A DNA stretch of 64,000 nt from Schistocerca nitens (Eukaryota; Arthropoda; Insecta; Orthoptera; Acrididae), in NCBI RefSeq assembly GCF_023898315.1, contig NC_064617.1, forward strand, positions 710,355,202 through 710,419,201. Reading direction: 5' to 3'. Below are positions 42,045 through 53,980 of the stretch, in pieces. The notes beneath the pieces were generated by a model, which had not been told where the DNA came from, searched no databases, and worked only from the letters and a program-made list of their open reading frames with translations. A program made the position numbers and the translations under genes. How positions within the stretch are numbered: the first letter of the stretch is position 1; each line of letters starts with the position of its first letter.

Positions 42045-42611
42045 TTGGGCTGCGGAGATTCAGGCTCCACTGACGGATGCCTTGGCAGACACCAACACTT
42101 CTGGATCTCGGCCCGTTCCATGGACCCCTGCTATGACTGCCTCTTTCACTGCACTCAAAAATCTTCTTGCCGAGGCCTGCACCGTCACGCATCCTCATCC
42201 CAATGCGCAGCTTTTCATCACCACAGATGCGAGCGATACTGGCATTGGCGATGTCCTTAGCCAGACAGTCGACGGCCAAACTTTGCCTCTGCAGTTCTTC
42301 TCGTGCAAGCTCAGCAATGCACAACAGAAATATTCCGGGTTTGATCGGGAGTCGTTCGTGGTCTATGAAGCAATCAAGCATTTTAAGACTGACATTGAAG
42401 GATGCCTTTCTATGTTTTAACGGACCACAAACCCCTGGCTGCGGCCATTACAAACCCGCCAGCTGACCTGCCTCCTTGCCACTTCAGATACATGGACTTC
42501 ATATCTCAGTTCACTACCGATGTCAGACACATAAAGGGTGCTGACAATATAGTTGCTGATTTAATGAGTCGATGCCGTCCATTCACTGTTAGACCTCTCA
42601 GACCTCTCTGA
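42045..42611 (+). pseudogene. Gypsy RNase H, frameshifted
   Basis: RNase H core with FITTDASDTGIGDVLSQ at about 42217-42270 and the Glu-containing region SNAQQKYSGFDRE near 42315-42345. The frame breaks near 42415 and continues as VLTDHKPLAAAI at 42408-42450. The end of the domain is DVRHIKGADNIVADLMSRC at about 42513-42572. It would degrade the RNA strand during reverse transcription. Confidence 0.88.
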
Positions 42612-42659
42612 ACAGCCTAACCTCCAACCCACCAACGAGGAAACACAAAACCTGATTTC

Positions 42660-44269
42660 AGACTCTACCTCTTCACTACACTTCATCCGCACCATAATTT
42701 AGCCCACCCTGGTGTTCGTGCGTCCGCCCGCCTCGTAGCGGAGCGCTTTGTGTGGAGAAATGTCAACAAGGACTCCCAGCTATGGGCATGCTCCTGCGTC
42801 GTGTGCCAACACTGCAAAGTACACAAGCACACTTCACCCCCCCTTTGGCGCCTGTTTTATCCCTCCTGGGCGTTTCCAGCATATTCATGTTGACATTGTC
42901 GGCCCCCCCCCCCTCTAATGGCTTTCGTTATGTTCTCTTGTCTATCGTCCGAACAACTCGCTGGATCGAGGCTGTCGCCCTCCCCAACATTACGTCAGAA
43001 ACTGTTGCTCGAGCTATCGTCGAGTCATGGGTATCGCTTTTCGGATGTCCAGCTATCATCATGACTGACCAGGGCAGACAATTTGAGTCGGCCCTGTTCA
43101 ACGAGATTTGTAACATCTGCGGCATCCGGCGCATCCATGCAACAGAATATCACCCCCAAAGTAATGGGCTAGTTGAGCGCTGGCACCGCACTTTCAAGGT
43201 GGCTCTTCGATGCCACGACACTCAATGGACAGAGGCTCTTCCCCTTGTGCTACTCGGCATTCGTGCGATCTATAAGGAAGACCTCAAAGGCACAATAGCC
43301 GAGTTCGTATACGGCCAGAACATTGTTCTCCCTGGTGAACTTGTGAGCCCTTCCACTTCTCTCCCTCAGTCTGACTTACCTTCCTTCGTGGACCACATCA
43401 GACGTCACTTCATCAACCTCCATATCCCTCTGCCTGCCAGCCACTCCTGCCCTAAGGTTCATGTCCTGAAATCTCTGGACAATTGCAAATACATCATGCT
43501 CCGAGATGACACTGTCCGTGCTCCCCTCCAACCTCCATATACCAGCCTGTACCGAGTTCTCCGGCGCTCAGCCAACACCTACGACATCCAGATAAAAGAT
43601 TCAGCTGTTACAGTCTCTCTCAACAGACTTAAGCCAGCTCATGTCGAGCCTGCTTCTACCCCCTTTCAGGCCACGACCACGCCACTCACTGTCGTGGCTC
43701 ACGACGCTCCAACCACTCCCTCCACGTCGGACTTACACACTTGGTCGAGTGACTTCCAGCTCCAGTCATCGAGCTCTTCTCCGACCTCGCCCTCTACTCT
43801 GGTCTCACGCACTCCATCGAGTGGTCACATGCTCCCCACGTCGAGCTTACCTACGATCATGCCCTCGCCACCAGGCCCTTCGCCGGTCCCTTCAACCTCT
43901 CCCCTGTCGCCTGCCTCGCACTGTCGAGGTTTCTCATACCTCCCCCCACCCCCCACCCCCCCCCACATAATCCACGACATCTCAATAATACTGTGCGATG
44001 ATACACTGTTCGTCATGTGTTTCCCGTCATCCAGTGCTCATGACACGATCTCCGCCATTCCCTGCCACTTGGTGAAATGTGTTCCCCTCTCACCCGACGT
44101 CGACCTGGACATGCTTCATGAGTTTGCCATGCCCACCGGAGACGTCATCGTCGCTCCGTTCCATCTGCAAACCACCAGCTTACCTGTTGCCACACGACCA
44201 GCATGCCCAGTACGATGCCCAGCTAACTTCAACGACTTCCAGGTTCGGAGGCCAAACCTTCCTTCATGA
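42660..44269 (+). pseudogene. Gypsy integrase with long Ser/Pro-rich tail
   Basis: An HHCC zinc domain remnant lies near 42700-42830 (HPGVRASARLVAERFVWRNV, then ACSCVVCQHCK), in frames that switch. The first catalytic Asp (HIHVDIVGP) precedes an 11-C tract (42903-42913), after which the frame changes to NGFRYVLLSIVRTTRWIEAV. The remaining catalytic residues are in MTDQGRQFES (about 43062-43092) and SNGLVERWHRTFK (about 43160-43198). After the LKPAHVEP motif (near 43632) comes a tail of about 210 residues rich in Ser, Pro and Thr. That is longer than usual for Gypsy integrases and its role is unknown. Open to the stop at 44267-44269. Confidence 0.9.
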
Positions 44270-44428
44270 CATCTACCGACACAGCTCCCTGATGACACTG
44301 TCGAGCTGACCTTGGTCCGGCTCCAGCGGACCACCCCCGCCAATGCCATAGTCACCCCCTCCCCCCCCCCCCGGCCTCTCAAGAGTCCTCCGTACTGCGC
44401 GGGATGGGGGGTGGGGGGGGGGTGGCTA

Positions 44429-44601
44429 TGTGGCGCCGATGAGGTTGACACCAGCATCAATCTGAGTATCGTCTTTGAACATTATCTTTGTGCAGTTCCG
44501 CCATGTCAGTTCTGTGTAAGCCTTTGATGTGTTCAGGTGAATAAACGAACTACTGCAAAATGGGAGTGTTGTTTGGTGTAACCGACCCAAACTTCCCCCT
44601 C
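44429..44601 (+). repeat. 3' LTR of Gypsy element
   Basis: Begins TGTGGCGCCGATGAGG and ends CCCAAACTTCCCCCTC, preceded by a G-rich polypurine tract. It matches the 5' LTR along its full length apart from the 10-base indel. Confidence 0.9.
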
Positions 44602-45247
44602 GTATGGATTATTGACCAGAGTTCTGCACTTCCATATCACCATCATTACTATGTAAGAACCAACTATGACATACAGCACCGGCAGCCATTGTTCACCTCA
44701 TCACAGTGACCTACAATCAAAGTGAGACAGATGCATCCACAGGAACATGATGTGGCTGCCAGATGTAAACAACAGCTGTCTCTCAGTATTCCTTACAGTA
44801 ATATGGGTGCTGTGGATCAGGCCCTGGCTGACATTATGGAGGATTCCAACTGCAGCTGGCTCGCTTCTGTTGGTTTCATTTGCATTTTGGAGCAGACACT
44901 TGTGAGTGTGTTACACCATGTTCACTAACAAATACTAATCATGATGTCCAACAGGCATCACAGGTCATGATAAGATGCGAGGACTCCTGTGTCTTAGGCC
45001 TGTGTGCCAAAAACAGTTAGTCTCAGTTTTCTGAGGAAAGTGGCAGATTATACATTCTTGACAGAAAAATTGATCAGTATTTTTTTTCATTGATTCAGGC
45101 ACTGAAGTACGCACAATCCTGAAGACAACTGCTCTATCTCATATCTTTGGTTCTTTTTGACACCTCCAGGCTTTGAACGACACATCCATTAGGCTGTTTG
45201 GTACTACCAGTTGCACAGCTAATTTAGGTCTGAGCACCCCTTTTATA
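44602..45247. other. Spacer, no feature recognised
   Basis: Between the Gypsy element and the second Tc1 copy. It has a short open frame (44722-44928) without any recognisable domain. Confidence 0.5.
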
Positions 45248-46669
45248 CTCTCCTGGAAATGGAAAAAAGAACACATTGACACCGGTGTGTCAGACCCACC
45301 ATACTTGCTCCGGACACTGCGAGAGGGCTGTACAAGCAATGATCACACGCACGGCACAGCGGACACACCAGGAACCGCGGTGTTGGCCGTCGAATGGCGC
45401 TAGCTGCGCAGCATTTGTGCACCGCCGCCGTCAGTGTCAGCCAGTTTGCCGTGGCATACGGAGCTCCATCGCAGTCTTTAACACTGGTAGCATGCCGCGA
45501 CAGCGTGGACGTGAACCGTATGTGCAGTTGACAGACTTTGAGCGAGGGCGTATAGTGGGCATGCGGGAGGCCGGGTGGACGTACCGCCGAATTGCTCAAC
45601 ACGTGGGGCGTGAGGTCTCCACAGTACATCGATGTTGTCGCCAGTGGTCGGCGGAAGGTGCACGTGCCCGTCGACCTGGGACCGGACCGCAGCGACGCAC
45701 GGATGCACGCCAAGACCGTAGGATCCTACGCAGTGCCGTAGGGGACCGCACCGCCACTTCCCAGCAAATTAGGGACACTGTTGCTCCTGGGGTATCGGCG
45801 AGGACCATTCGCAACCGTCTCCATGAAGCTGGGCTACGGTCCCGCACACCGTTAGGCCGTCTTCCGCTCACGCTCCAACATCGTGCAGCCCGCCTCCAGT
45901 GGTGTCGCGACAGGCGTGAATGGAGGGACGAATGGAGACGTGTCATCTTCAGCGATGAGAGTCGCTTCTGCCTTGGTGCCAATGATGGTCGTATGCGTGT
46001 TTGGCGCCGTGCAGGTGAGCGCCACAATCAGGACTGCACATGACCGAGGCACACAGGGTCAACACCCGGCATCTTGGTGTGGGGAGCGATCTCCTACACT
46101 GGCCGTACACCACTGGTGATCGTCGAGGGGACACTGAATAGTGCACGGTACATCCAAACCGTCATCGAACCCATCGTTCTACCATTTCTAGACCGGCAAG
46201 GGAACTTGCTGTTCCAACAGGACAATGCACGTCCGCATGTATCCCGTGCCACCCAACGTGCTCTAGAAGGTGTAAGTCAACTACCCTGGCCAGCAAGATC
46301 TCCGGATCTGTCCCCCATTGAGCATGTTTGGGACTGGATGAAGCGTCGTCTCACGCGGTCTGCACGTCCAGCACGAACGCTGGTCCAACTGAGGCGCCAG
46401 GTGGAAATGGCATGGCAAGCCGTTCCACAGGACTACATCCAGCATCTCTACGATCATCTCCATGGGAGAATAGCAGCCTGCATTGCTGCGAAAGGTGGAT
46501 ATACACTGTACTAGTGCCGACATTGTGCATGCTCTGTTGCCTGTGTCTATGTGCCTGTGGTTCTGTCAGTGTGATCATGTGATGTATCTGACCCCAGGAA
46601 TGTGTCAATAAAGTTTCCCCTTCCTGGGACAATGAATTCACGGTGTTCTTATTTCAATTTCCAGGAGTG
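45248..46669 (+). mobile_element. Tc1-like DNA transposon, copy 2 (1422 bp)
   Basis: Same family, same length and nearly the same sequence as 2691-4112, in opposite orientation. Its inverted ends begin CTCTCCTGGAAATGG and end CAATTTCCAGGAGTG, with TA duplications at 45246-45247 and 46670-46671. Confidence 0.95.
45492..46514 (+). pseudogene. Tc1-like transposase with a single nonsense codon
   Basis: Starts at the ATG at 45492 (MPRQRGREPYVQL) and would end at 46514, as in copy 1. A TGA at 46041-46043 after NQDCT replaces the CGA (Arg) of copy 1, and the frame then continues unchanged. The Met in PGIMVWG is Leu (TTG) here. The DDE residues survive: IFSDESRF, LFQQDNARPH, SPDLSPIEHVWD. Because the stop falls between the first and second catalytic Asp, the product would be inactive. 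Confidence 0.93.
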
Positions 46670-47300
46670 TATTTTATTCACCTTGGCTGACGTCGAGAAA
46701 CTGGTGGTAGGTGCTAATTTTCTACTTCACTTCCACCTCTGCCCTGATTTAACACATGGAATACTTCACTACAGTAACAGCAGTGATTCCACAGCTTAGA
46801 TTATCAGCAGAGCACCTTTTCCTAAATATCTGATGTTGACAAATTCCTACACTTTATCAACAAAAGAGCTTCAGGACTCATGTATTATTCACTAAAGAAA
46901 CAAATATGTGCAGACATCAAGGTTAAACATTCCAATTTTAGTGGTTGAAAACTTGGTTTTGCACAAAAATTTGAGGGACAAAAGCAGCTAGCTACCTAAG
47001 GTCAAGCATCAGCTATCATAGCTAACGATTAGCATGATTTCCAATATTGGATGACCTCCACCTGCAAAACCCCAGTTCAGCACAATTCTACAAGATTTGG
47101 AGAAACAAAAGTGCATGAAAAACAAATAGTGACTCTTCCAGGCAAAATCACGAGTTTGTTTACCTAGACAAGAAACTAACTCTGATTTCATTGAAGTTTG
47201 ATGCTGTGGACACAGGCTAGAGAGGATGTAAAAGAGTTGTGTAAAGATGTAGCTTGAAACATTCTCAAATGTATTGAACATCTGGAATTATCAGAGACCA
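46670..47300. other. Diffuse Gypsy-like remnant or spacer
   Basis: Weak coding resemblance to Gypsy pol upstream of the RT at 47400 (for example SDFIEV and ETFSNVLN stretches near 47170-47280), but no firm motif. Confidence 0.35.
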
Positions 47301-47339
47301 TTCCTACTCATCCCAGCCACGGACTTCTAGAGGTAATTA

Positions 47340-49200
47340 TGAAGCAATTACAGAACAGTGACAGGGACATGAGGAAATCACCATTTTCAGTGTTACAAAA
47401 GCTTTGTCTTGTGTTTCCCATTTTCCTATGCAATGTGGCATTATTGAAGAACTGTTAAATTCTAGTATCGTGCAACTACTGATGCCTAAAAACGATGGCA
47501 CATACAGAATGAGCTGTGACTGCCAGGTAACAAATTCCTAAATGGTACCTAACAGATATTTTATCCGTAATATTCAAGACATTGTCCACTTCTTGGCTGG
47601 TGCTCCCGTATTTAGTGTTGTTGACTTTGAAATGGCATACCTACAGATTCCAGTGGCGCCAGAGGACATCACTAAAACTGCTGTCATTACTCCTTTCAGA
47701 CTATATGAATTCCTGTACATGTCATTTGGGTCATAAAATGCTACCCAAACTTGGGAGGATTTCATTGATAGTGGCCTCAGTGATCTTCCTTTCTGCTTCC
47801 CATACTTCGATGATATACTGGTTTCTCTTTTTCTCCTGAATAATATGAAGAGCACTTGTACCTGGTCTTCAGTGAGATGGAGAAATTCAGAATTGTAGTA
47901 AACAAGGACAAATGCCAGCTGTGTAAGCAGGAGGTTACATTCTTGGGCCACTTGATGATGTGGGACAGAATCAGATCCATGCACGAATGTACAGAACTCG
48001 TCAGACAGACAACATGTCCAACTGTATTTCATGAATTTGGACATTTCCTGGAATGACAAATGTTTATAGGCATCTCACTACTGAATCTGCAAAGATTCAA
48101 GCCCACTTAAGTAATATCTTGGTGGGTAAAGTTGCTCCGGGTCAACAGCCTCTGCAGTTGGCCTCAGAGATACAACATGCATGCATTTGATACTATCAAA
48201 GATTGACTTCACAGTGCCATTGCTTTGGCATCCCCTTTGCCTTCAGTGCAATTGTCCATAACAGTGGACACCAGTGACACTGCAATTGGGGCAGTCCTGT
48301 AACAATTAGTAGATATCCAACAACAACCATTCCAATTATTTTGGTGTAAGATCACCAAGTCAACAAATGTGGTCAGTTTATGACTACGAGCTTTTGGCTG
48401 TGTACAAAGCAATTAAACTTTCCTGTGAGGATATTGAGGGACACCCGCTAACTACCTGTACATTCACTGCCCACTAACCACTGGTAAGCACACTTTGCAA
48501 CCCCAACGAGAACTGCTCCCTGTCCATTTTCATCATATGGATTACGTTGGACAATTCACTACAATTTGTCACCTTGATGTGTTCAAAATATGGTTGCTGA
48601 CTTTCTGTCTTGGATCAACACTCTGAATGCCACAGTAGGCTTTAGTGAAATGGTGAAGGAACAAGAGGCAGTTCAACAGATGACAGCACTCTTGATGCAC
48701 AGCAACACCAGGTTCACTGTGGAACCAGTATGTATTCCTGGCACAGGCTTGTATATACGGTGTGATATTTCACAATGCAGAGGCCACCCACTGGTCCCAT
48801 TACAGTTCTGCAGAGTTATTTTTGACAATTTACATAAAACAGGGATTACGGGGATAAGATTAGATTAATTAAGGCACACACAGAGGCAGTTAAACAATCA
48901 TTTTTTCCCACACTCCATATGTGTGAGGAATGGGTAAAAGTGCTAGTAATTCTACCGTCATTAGTACCTCTTGCCATATACTTTGTAGTGGTTCACAGAG
49001 TATAGCTGTAGGTGTAGAACTTGTCATACTCCACCATCCACCCTACCGCTGGGTTAGCCACGGAGTATTTCGTGTGGCGTAATGTTATAGCCAATTGCAG
49101 CATGTGGCCCCATACTTGCATTGACTGACAGCGCAGCAATGTTGGATGTCATGCCTTCCCGCAACATGGAAAATACTAAATTCCTGAAGGAAGACAGACC
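47340..49200 (+). mobile_element. Broken Gypsy-type pol relic, copy B
   Basis: RT remnants include QLLMPKNDGTYRMSCD near 47470-47520, PVFSVVDFEMAYLQIPVAPE near 47605-47670, and YEFLYMSFGS-stop-NATQTWEDF near 47705-47765. The catalytic pair is FDDILVS near 47807. RNase H remnants include STDTSDTAIGAVL near 48265-48300. After the LINE 3' fragment at 48862-49018, integrase zinc-domain sequence continues (HHPPYRWVSHGVF, then NCSMWPHTCID near 49095-49120). Many stops and frameshifts. Not closely similar to the element at 37588-44601. Confidence 0.8.
48862..49018 (+). mobile_element. LINE 3'-end fragment inserted in Gypsy copy B
   Basis: The stretch AGAGGCAGTTAAACAATCAT through CACAGAGTATAGCTGTAGGT matches 6620-6768 block by block. 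Gypsy integrase sequence resumes immediately after it, so it was inserted into the older Gypsy copy. Confidence 0.75.
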
Positions 49201-49300
49201 CAGATCTAAGGGGGAGGAGCGGGGTCAAACTGAGTTATCTCCCACAGGCGGCAATTTCAGGGGGTGCCAAATTCATATTCTTGAAGAAAAAAACCCTTGT

Positions 49301-50982
49301 TTCCCAAAGCACCTAGCATCCAGCGCACATTGGCCTATCAATTATTCGTGTGATTTTGAAAAGCATTCCTGTTGGTTTTTTAACATTTTTGAACACATTC
49401 TAAGTTCATTCCTCATCGAATCATAAGTTGATTTTTGCATCCATGTATAGTGTATGTGATGTCTGCCAGGCAAATCCCAGTCACATCTAGAAATAAAAAT
49501 ACTTCCCTGCAGACAAAAGGGGGCAGAGCAATACGAGCTGAGCCGAATTAACCCGAACTTGTGTATGCCAATCGCTGTTTATTTATGTGGTTGACTGGGT
49601 GTGCAAATGATCATCATTGTTATGATTATTAGCAAAATTCATGGATTTACACTACCATAGTTGAAATAAATGACTAACGGAAATAACAGCTGAGAAAGAT
49701 TACATATTAATCTTCTTGATGTATCCAGAAAATTTTTACCAGATCGCTACACTACTAAGGGCCAGTTGTGCAATCCCTGGTTAGCAGCCGCTTAAGTTCT
49801 ATTCTCGGAATAGCATGGTAAGTGTGTTCTATGAATGCGTAATAACTTCTAACTGGAGAATAAATGCAGGATAACGAAACTGGTGATTCTGTCAGGGTTA
49901 GTGAAGTTAACCAGAGAATAAGATTTGACAATGGCAGGAATAGAGAATTACTGATGACAAGGTTGTTTGTTAGAATGGGGAAGGAGAAGAAACAGGGACA
50001 CACACAAATTACATGGACGAATATGATGATTCCAAATTTATTTAAAAATTTCTTACTACTAGGAACTTATCGATCACATGCTTCATAAACTGCAAGCGTA
50101 TGAGGGAAATGTGAAACTGTTTCCAAACAAAACTTTTTGCTTCTAATAGGCCGAATAGGCATTTGATACTGGTACTTCATGAATTATATTCTTTCTTTCT
50201 TTTTTTTTGGGGGGGGGGTGTAAATGAGGTAAGCAAAAATGACCATTTGTGTCAAAACAGTCTTGCCTTTTTGGCATGTGTTACAAATCCAGCAATATTA
50301 GAAAAGGCTATTTCATTTTATCTAGCAGGCAGTGACAAAATAGACCTAATCAAATCGAGAAACCACACCAGTCTTGGGTACTATTCATATTAACATCTTC
50401 GTTAGTATCAGAAAACGACATTTTGATTTTTTATGTAGCAAAACGTTTGTCAGCCTTTGATGAGTAATAGATTCTTTCACAGAAAGGAAAGGATGCCATG
50501 TAAAGCTGTAGCAAGATTAAAGAGAAAAAAATGGTGGGACCTAAGGATTGAAGAAATGTTTACTGTCTTGCTTGTCTCTTATCTTTAGTGGTTTCATGTT
50601 TCCTTTGTTTGATTTTATATCACACAAAAGACAAAGTTATTAGCTAATAGGCAATAAAAAGTGCAAATTTTCTGAAGAGTTCTTATTTTCCCAGTTACAA
50701 ATGATCCCACCCAGTATTAATCGTGAGGTTTTTTAAGGAAGGGAGGGGGTCAAACCGGCCAACTGGGAGCAGGAGAGGCACCACCGGGCAATTTAATTTC
50801 TGCTGTCCTGAATATAGGTTTGATAGCTTTCATTACAAAAAATAAACGTTTGAATTCCATAGAGCAAAATACAGTGACATGCAACAGAAAAATGCTGTTT
50901 GAAGAGGAGTGGCATTGTACTTTGGCACACTTAAGACCAAATAACATGGCTTACATTTCCTCAATCATATATGTTTAATATA
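49301..50982. other. Intergenic, no coding feature recognised
   Basis: No open frame with a recognised domain. Contains a T then G run (50198-50219). Some blocks look like interspersed repeats, but no second copy in this window confirms that. Confidence 0.5.
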
Positions 50983-52869
50983 CAGGGTGAGTTACTAACT
51001 ATTGCCACCAAGAATAACTCCAAAAGTATGATAGGAGCTGAAAAGTTTGTGGGACAAAAGTTTCATGGAACAATGGGGGTCATTATATGACATTGTTTTT
51101 TTTTTTTGTTGCTGGGTGGAGTCGCTTCAGAGATATGAAAGTCAACTTTGTTTTTTTAGATGGGATGCTATAGTTTGGTACTTATTTTCTGATAACAGCT
51201 ATCAAGATGAATCCAATGATGTGTAACAGTAAGGTCATAAAGGTAGCATGAACATCCATTTACAGAAGGTGTTCGAAGTGATGACCATTGATATCAATGC
51301 AGTGCTGCAATCTTCTTATCATCGATTGAGTGGTATTACTTATCACATTCGCACTTATAGAAGCACATGCTCTGACAATTCTCTCTTGCTTATCTTCAGG
51401 TGTAGTTGGAACGTCTTTATAAACAATGAATCCCCACAAGAAAAAATCCAGAAGCGTCGTCTGGCAAACAAGCCGGCCATGAGACATCTCCTCCACATCC
51501 AATCCAATGATTTGGGAACTGTATTGCAACTTATTTCTAGCCATCAGCGAAAAATGTGCCAGACACCCATCATGTTGATACCACATTCTGTTCCTTGTTC
51601 CTTACAATAACAGACCTAATGTTTCTTGCAGGAATGTGGTGTACTTCCTACTATTAAGATTTTCTTCAATGAAATAGGGGCCTACAATTCTGTCCTCCAG
51701 AATCCCACACCATTCATTCACCAACCACGGTTTTTGGTGAGGAACTTGCTGCAGCCAACATGGATTTTCAGTTGCCCAATAACGCATGTTATGCAAATTA
51801 ATGGTTCCATGGTTTGTGAATGTAGCCTTGTCAGTATATGGAATAAAATTAATAAATGTGTCATCCCTTTGAATATGAATCCTGCACATCGGCAGAACTC
51901 AATGCAACGCATACAATCCGCACCAGTTAATTCTTGGTAGAGGCCGATATGGTAAGGATAATATTTATGGCGATGCAGAACATGAACAGTACTCTGGCTC
52001 ATGCCAGAATCCCTTGCGATTTGACGACACCTAACACAAGGATCTCAAACCACAGTGGCAAGAGTACCAATTTCCGTTTTCTTGTTAGTAGCTTTCATTT
52101 GCTGGATATATTTCCAAAGTGTTAAAGATCCAGTTGTTCTCAATTTATCATACACATATTTAAAAGTACGGCATGTAGGGTGACTATGCTGAGGATATCT
52201 TTTAGCGTATGAGTCTCTAGCTCTCACTGAATTTTGTTGGTATTCTCCGTAAATGAGAAACATATCGACTTGCTCTTTGAAGGAATACATCATTCACATT
52301 TGCTTGATTCAATGATACCAGTCTTGCTGTTCATATTAGTGTTGTATTGCGAAACCGTCAAATGGTGTTTACATGTCAATGGCATGTTAGATGGATATGC
52401 CGTATTCGGCAAGTATTTTACTATTTGCATGATGTACGAGAGAGAATTGTCAGAGCGTGTGCTTCGATAAGTGCCGAAGTAATAAGTAGGCTAATACTAG
52501 TCAATGCGTGATAAGAAGATTGCAGCACTGCATTAATTTCAATGGTCATGACTTCGAACACCTCCTGTAAATGGACGTTCATGCCACCTTTGACCATTTT
52601 GAACTTTGTTGACCGTCAAAGACCTTACTGTTACACATCACTTGATTCGTCTCGATAGCCGCTATCAGAAAATAAGTTCCAAACTATAGCATCCCATTTA
52701 AAAAAACAAAGCTGACCTTCATATCTCTGAAGCGATCCCACCTAGTAACAAAATACCAATGTCATATTATGGCCCCCATTGTCCCATGGAACATTTGTCC
52801 CGCAAACTTTTCAGTTATTATCATACTTTCGGAGTTATTCTAGGTTGCAATAGTTAGTGACTCACCCTG
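50983..52869 (-). mobile_element. Mariner-type DNA element with about 0.4-kb terminal inverted repeats
   Basis: Starts CAGGGTGAGTTACTAACTAT and ends in the inverse (ATAGTTAGTGACTCACCCTG), with TA on each side. Inverted similarity is not limited to the tips: 50983-51395 and about 52447-52869 align over about 410 bases with roughly one change in ten. The inner part of both arms includes the C-terminal coding end of the transposase. Confidence 0.85.
51260..52293 (-). pseudogene. Mariner-type transposase, frameshifted
   Basis: Minus strand. The N-terminal DNA-binding region (MMYSFKEQVDMFLIYGEYQQ, then NSVRARDSYAKRYPQHSHPT) is at 52293-52160. The catalytic part includes ATENPCWLQQVPHQ and VNEWCGILEDRIVGPYFIEE at about 51795-51650. 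A later frame holds MWYQHDGCLAH with the second catalytic Asp (51586-51550) and LLDFFLWGFIVYKDVP near 51425-51378, where the third acidic residue (LDFFLWG Asp) lies. At least two frame changes. Similar in type to the fragment at 32985-33565. Confidence 0.8.
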
Positions 52870-53980
52870 TATATCAAACACTTCAGAAAGATGTGGGCTA
52901 CAACATCAACATATTTTTCAATTTTTTTAAATTTTTACGTTCTATCTGAAATGCTCGATGGGGGGGGCACCAATATCAAGTTTTTGCCCCAGTTCGGAAA
53001 TAATATACACCTGGCGCTGAAGGAAGTCTACACCCCTACGCCTAATCTAGTGATGTAATTGTCAGAATCAAATAGTTTCTTCCATGTACTGTCAGCGGCA
53101 GGCAGAGTGACACACTGTGTGGAGGCAGTTCCACGGGGCAACAGCAAACTTAATAGCACCGAATTACGAACTGATACCCGTTTTCAAATATAAGATTCAG
53201 TTAATGTACCGGTGTGTTGATTTGAAAAATGCAATAACATACTGTTATTATATACTTTAAAACTTTTTTCTGTAAATAAAACAGCAGTAGTTATTCAGTA
53301 GCGAAACACACGCATTTCCTCGACTCCTCCTTGTAATTAGTTGTACGTACACCAATACTGAGCGATGAATGGCTCACCTCGAAGCCAGAGTTGTAAAGTG
53401 GTGATAGTAGTCTTTATTACAGATATGGCGAAATACAGCCGTTGTGAGAGGTTTCACTAAAGCAACAATAGGCCTTGCGAAGGAGCTTACGCGCTTATGA
53501 TGGAACAAAATCGTTGGAAAAGGACACAAAAAGTTAATGTGTAACCTAATACACGTGTGCTCAATCATTGTATCGACTTAGAGCTTTTGACTCAGTCTAG
53601 TGTTGAATGTGCTGTATGATTTTGTGCAATGTACACAAAGAATATTTTCCGTGTATACAGTTCACAGACTATGGCAACTGTTACAATTTTCGATTATTCG
53701 CGTAACGCCTGTCCTTTGTTGTTCACAGCTAGAACCTCCACTTTCCTCACAAAATCATGCGTTTTAAACAGATTATAACTGTGAAGATGTGAAATCGTGA
53801 ACATGTATTTTCGGTTTATTTGCGTTTATTGGATACGTAGACAACAAACGTTGGACGTGTAAATTATACAGTTATACAATAAAGTTGAAAAAATTGTACT
53901 GTTTTAGGTTTCGGTCCCTAGAAAATACGAATCTTTGGTAAATGAGACAAGTTTATTGCCTGACGTGAAGAACGCGTTCA
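52870..53980. other. Intergenic, upstream of SLC33A1
   Basis: No recognised gene or repeat. Presumably includes upstream regulatory sequence for SLC33A1; I see no certain promoter motif. Confidence 0.4.

Larger units (their letters stand above)
37588..44601 (+). mobile_element. Ty3/Gypsy LTR retrotransposon, about 7 kb
   Basis: Both LTRs are present and the internal order is gag, protease, RT, RNase H, integrase, which defines Ty3/Gypsy. A SINE sits in gag (39284-39536). A G-rich polypurine tract (about 44401-44424) lies just before the 3' LTR. Several frameshifts make it inactive. I could not define a target-site duplication: the flanks are CTGTG and GTATG. Confidence 0.93.

Noticed and set aside
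37588-44601. An endogenous retrovirus with env
   Set aside because: After integrase there is only the Ser/Pro-rich tail and the LTR; no signal peptide, transmembrane anchor or fusion-type region was seen.
49864-50088. A small charged protein, 49864-50088
   Set aside because: Seventy-four codons with no domain and no neighbouring exons; chance is the better explanation.
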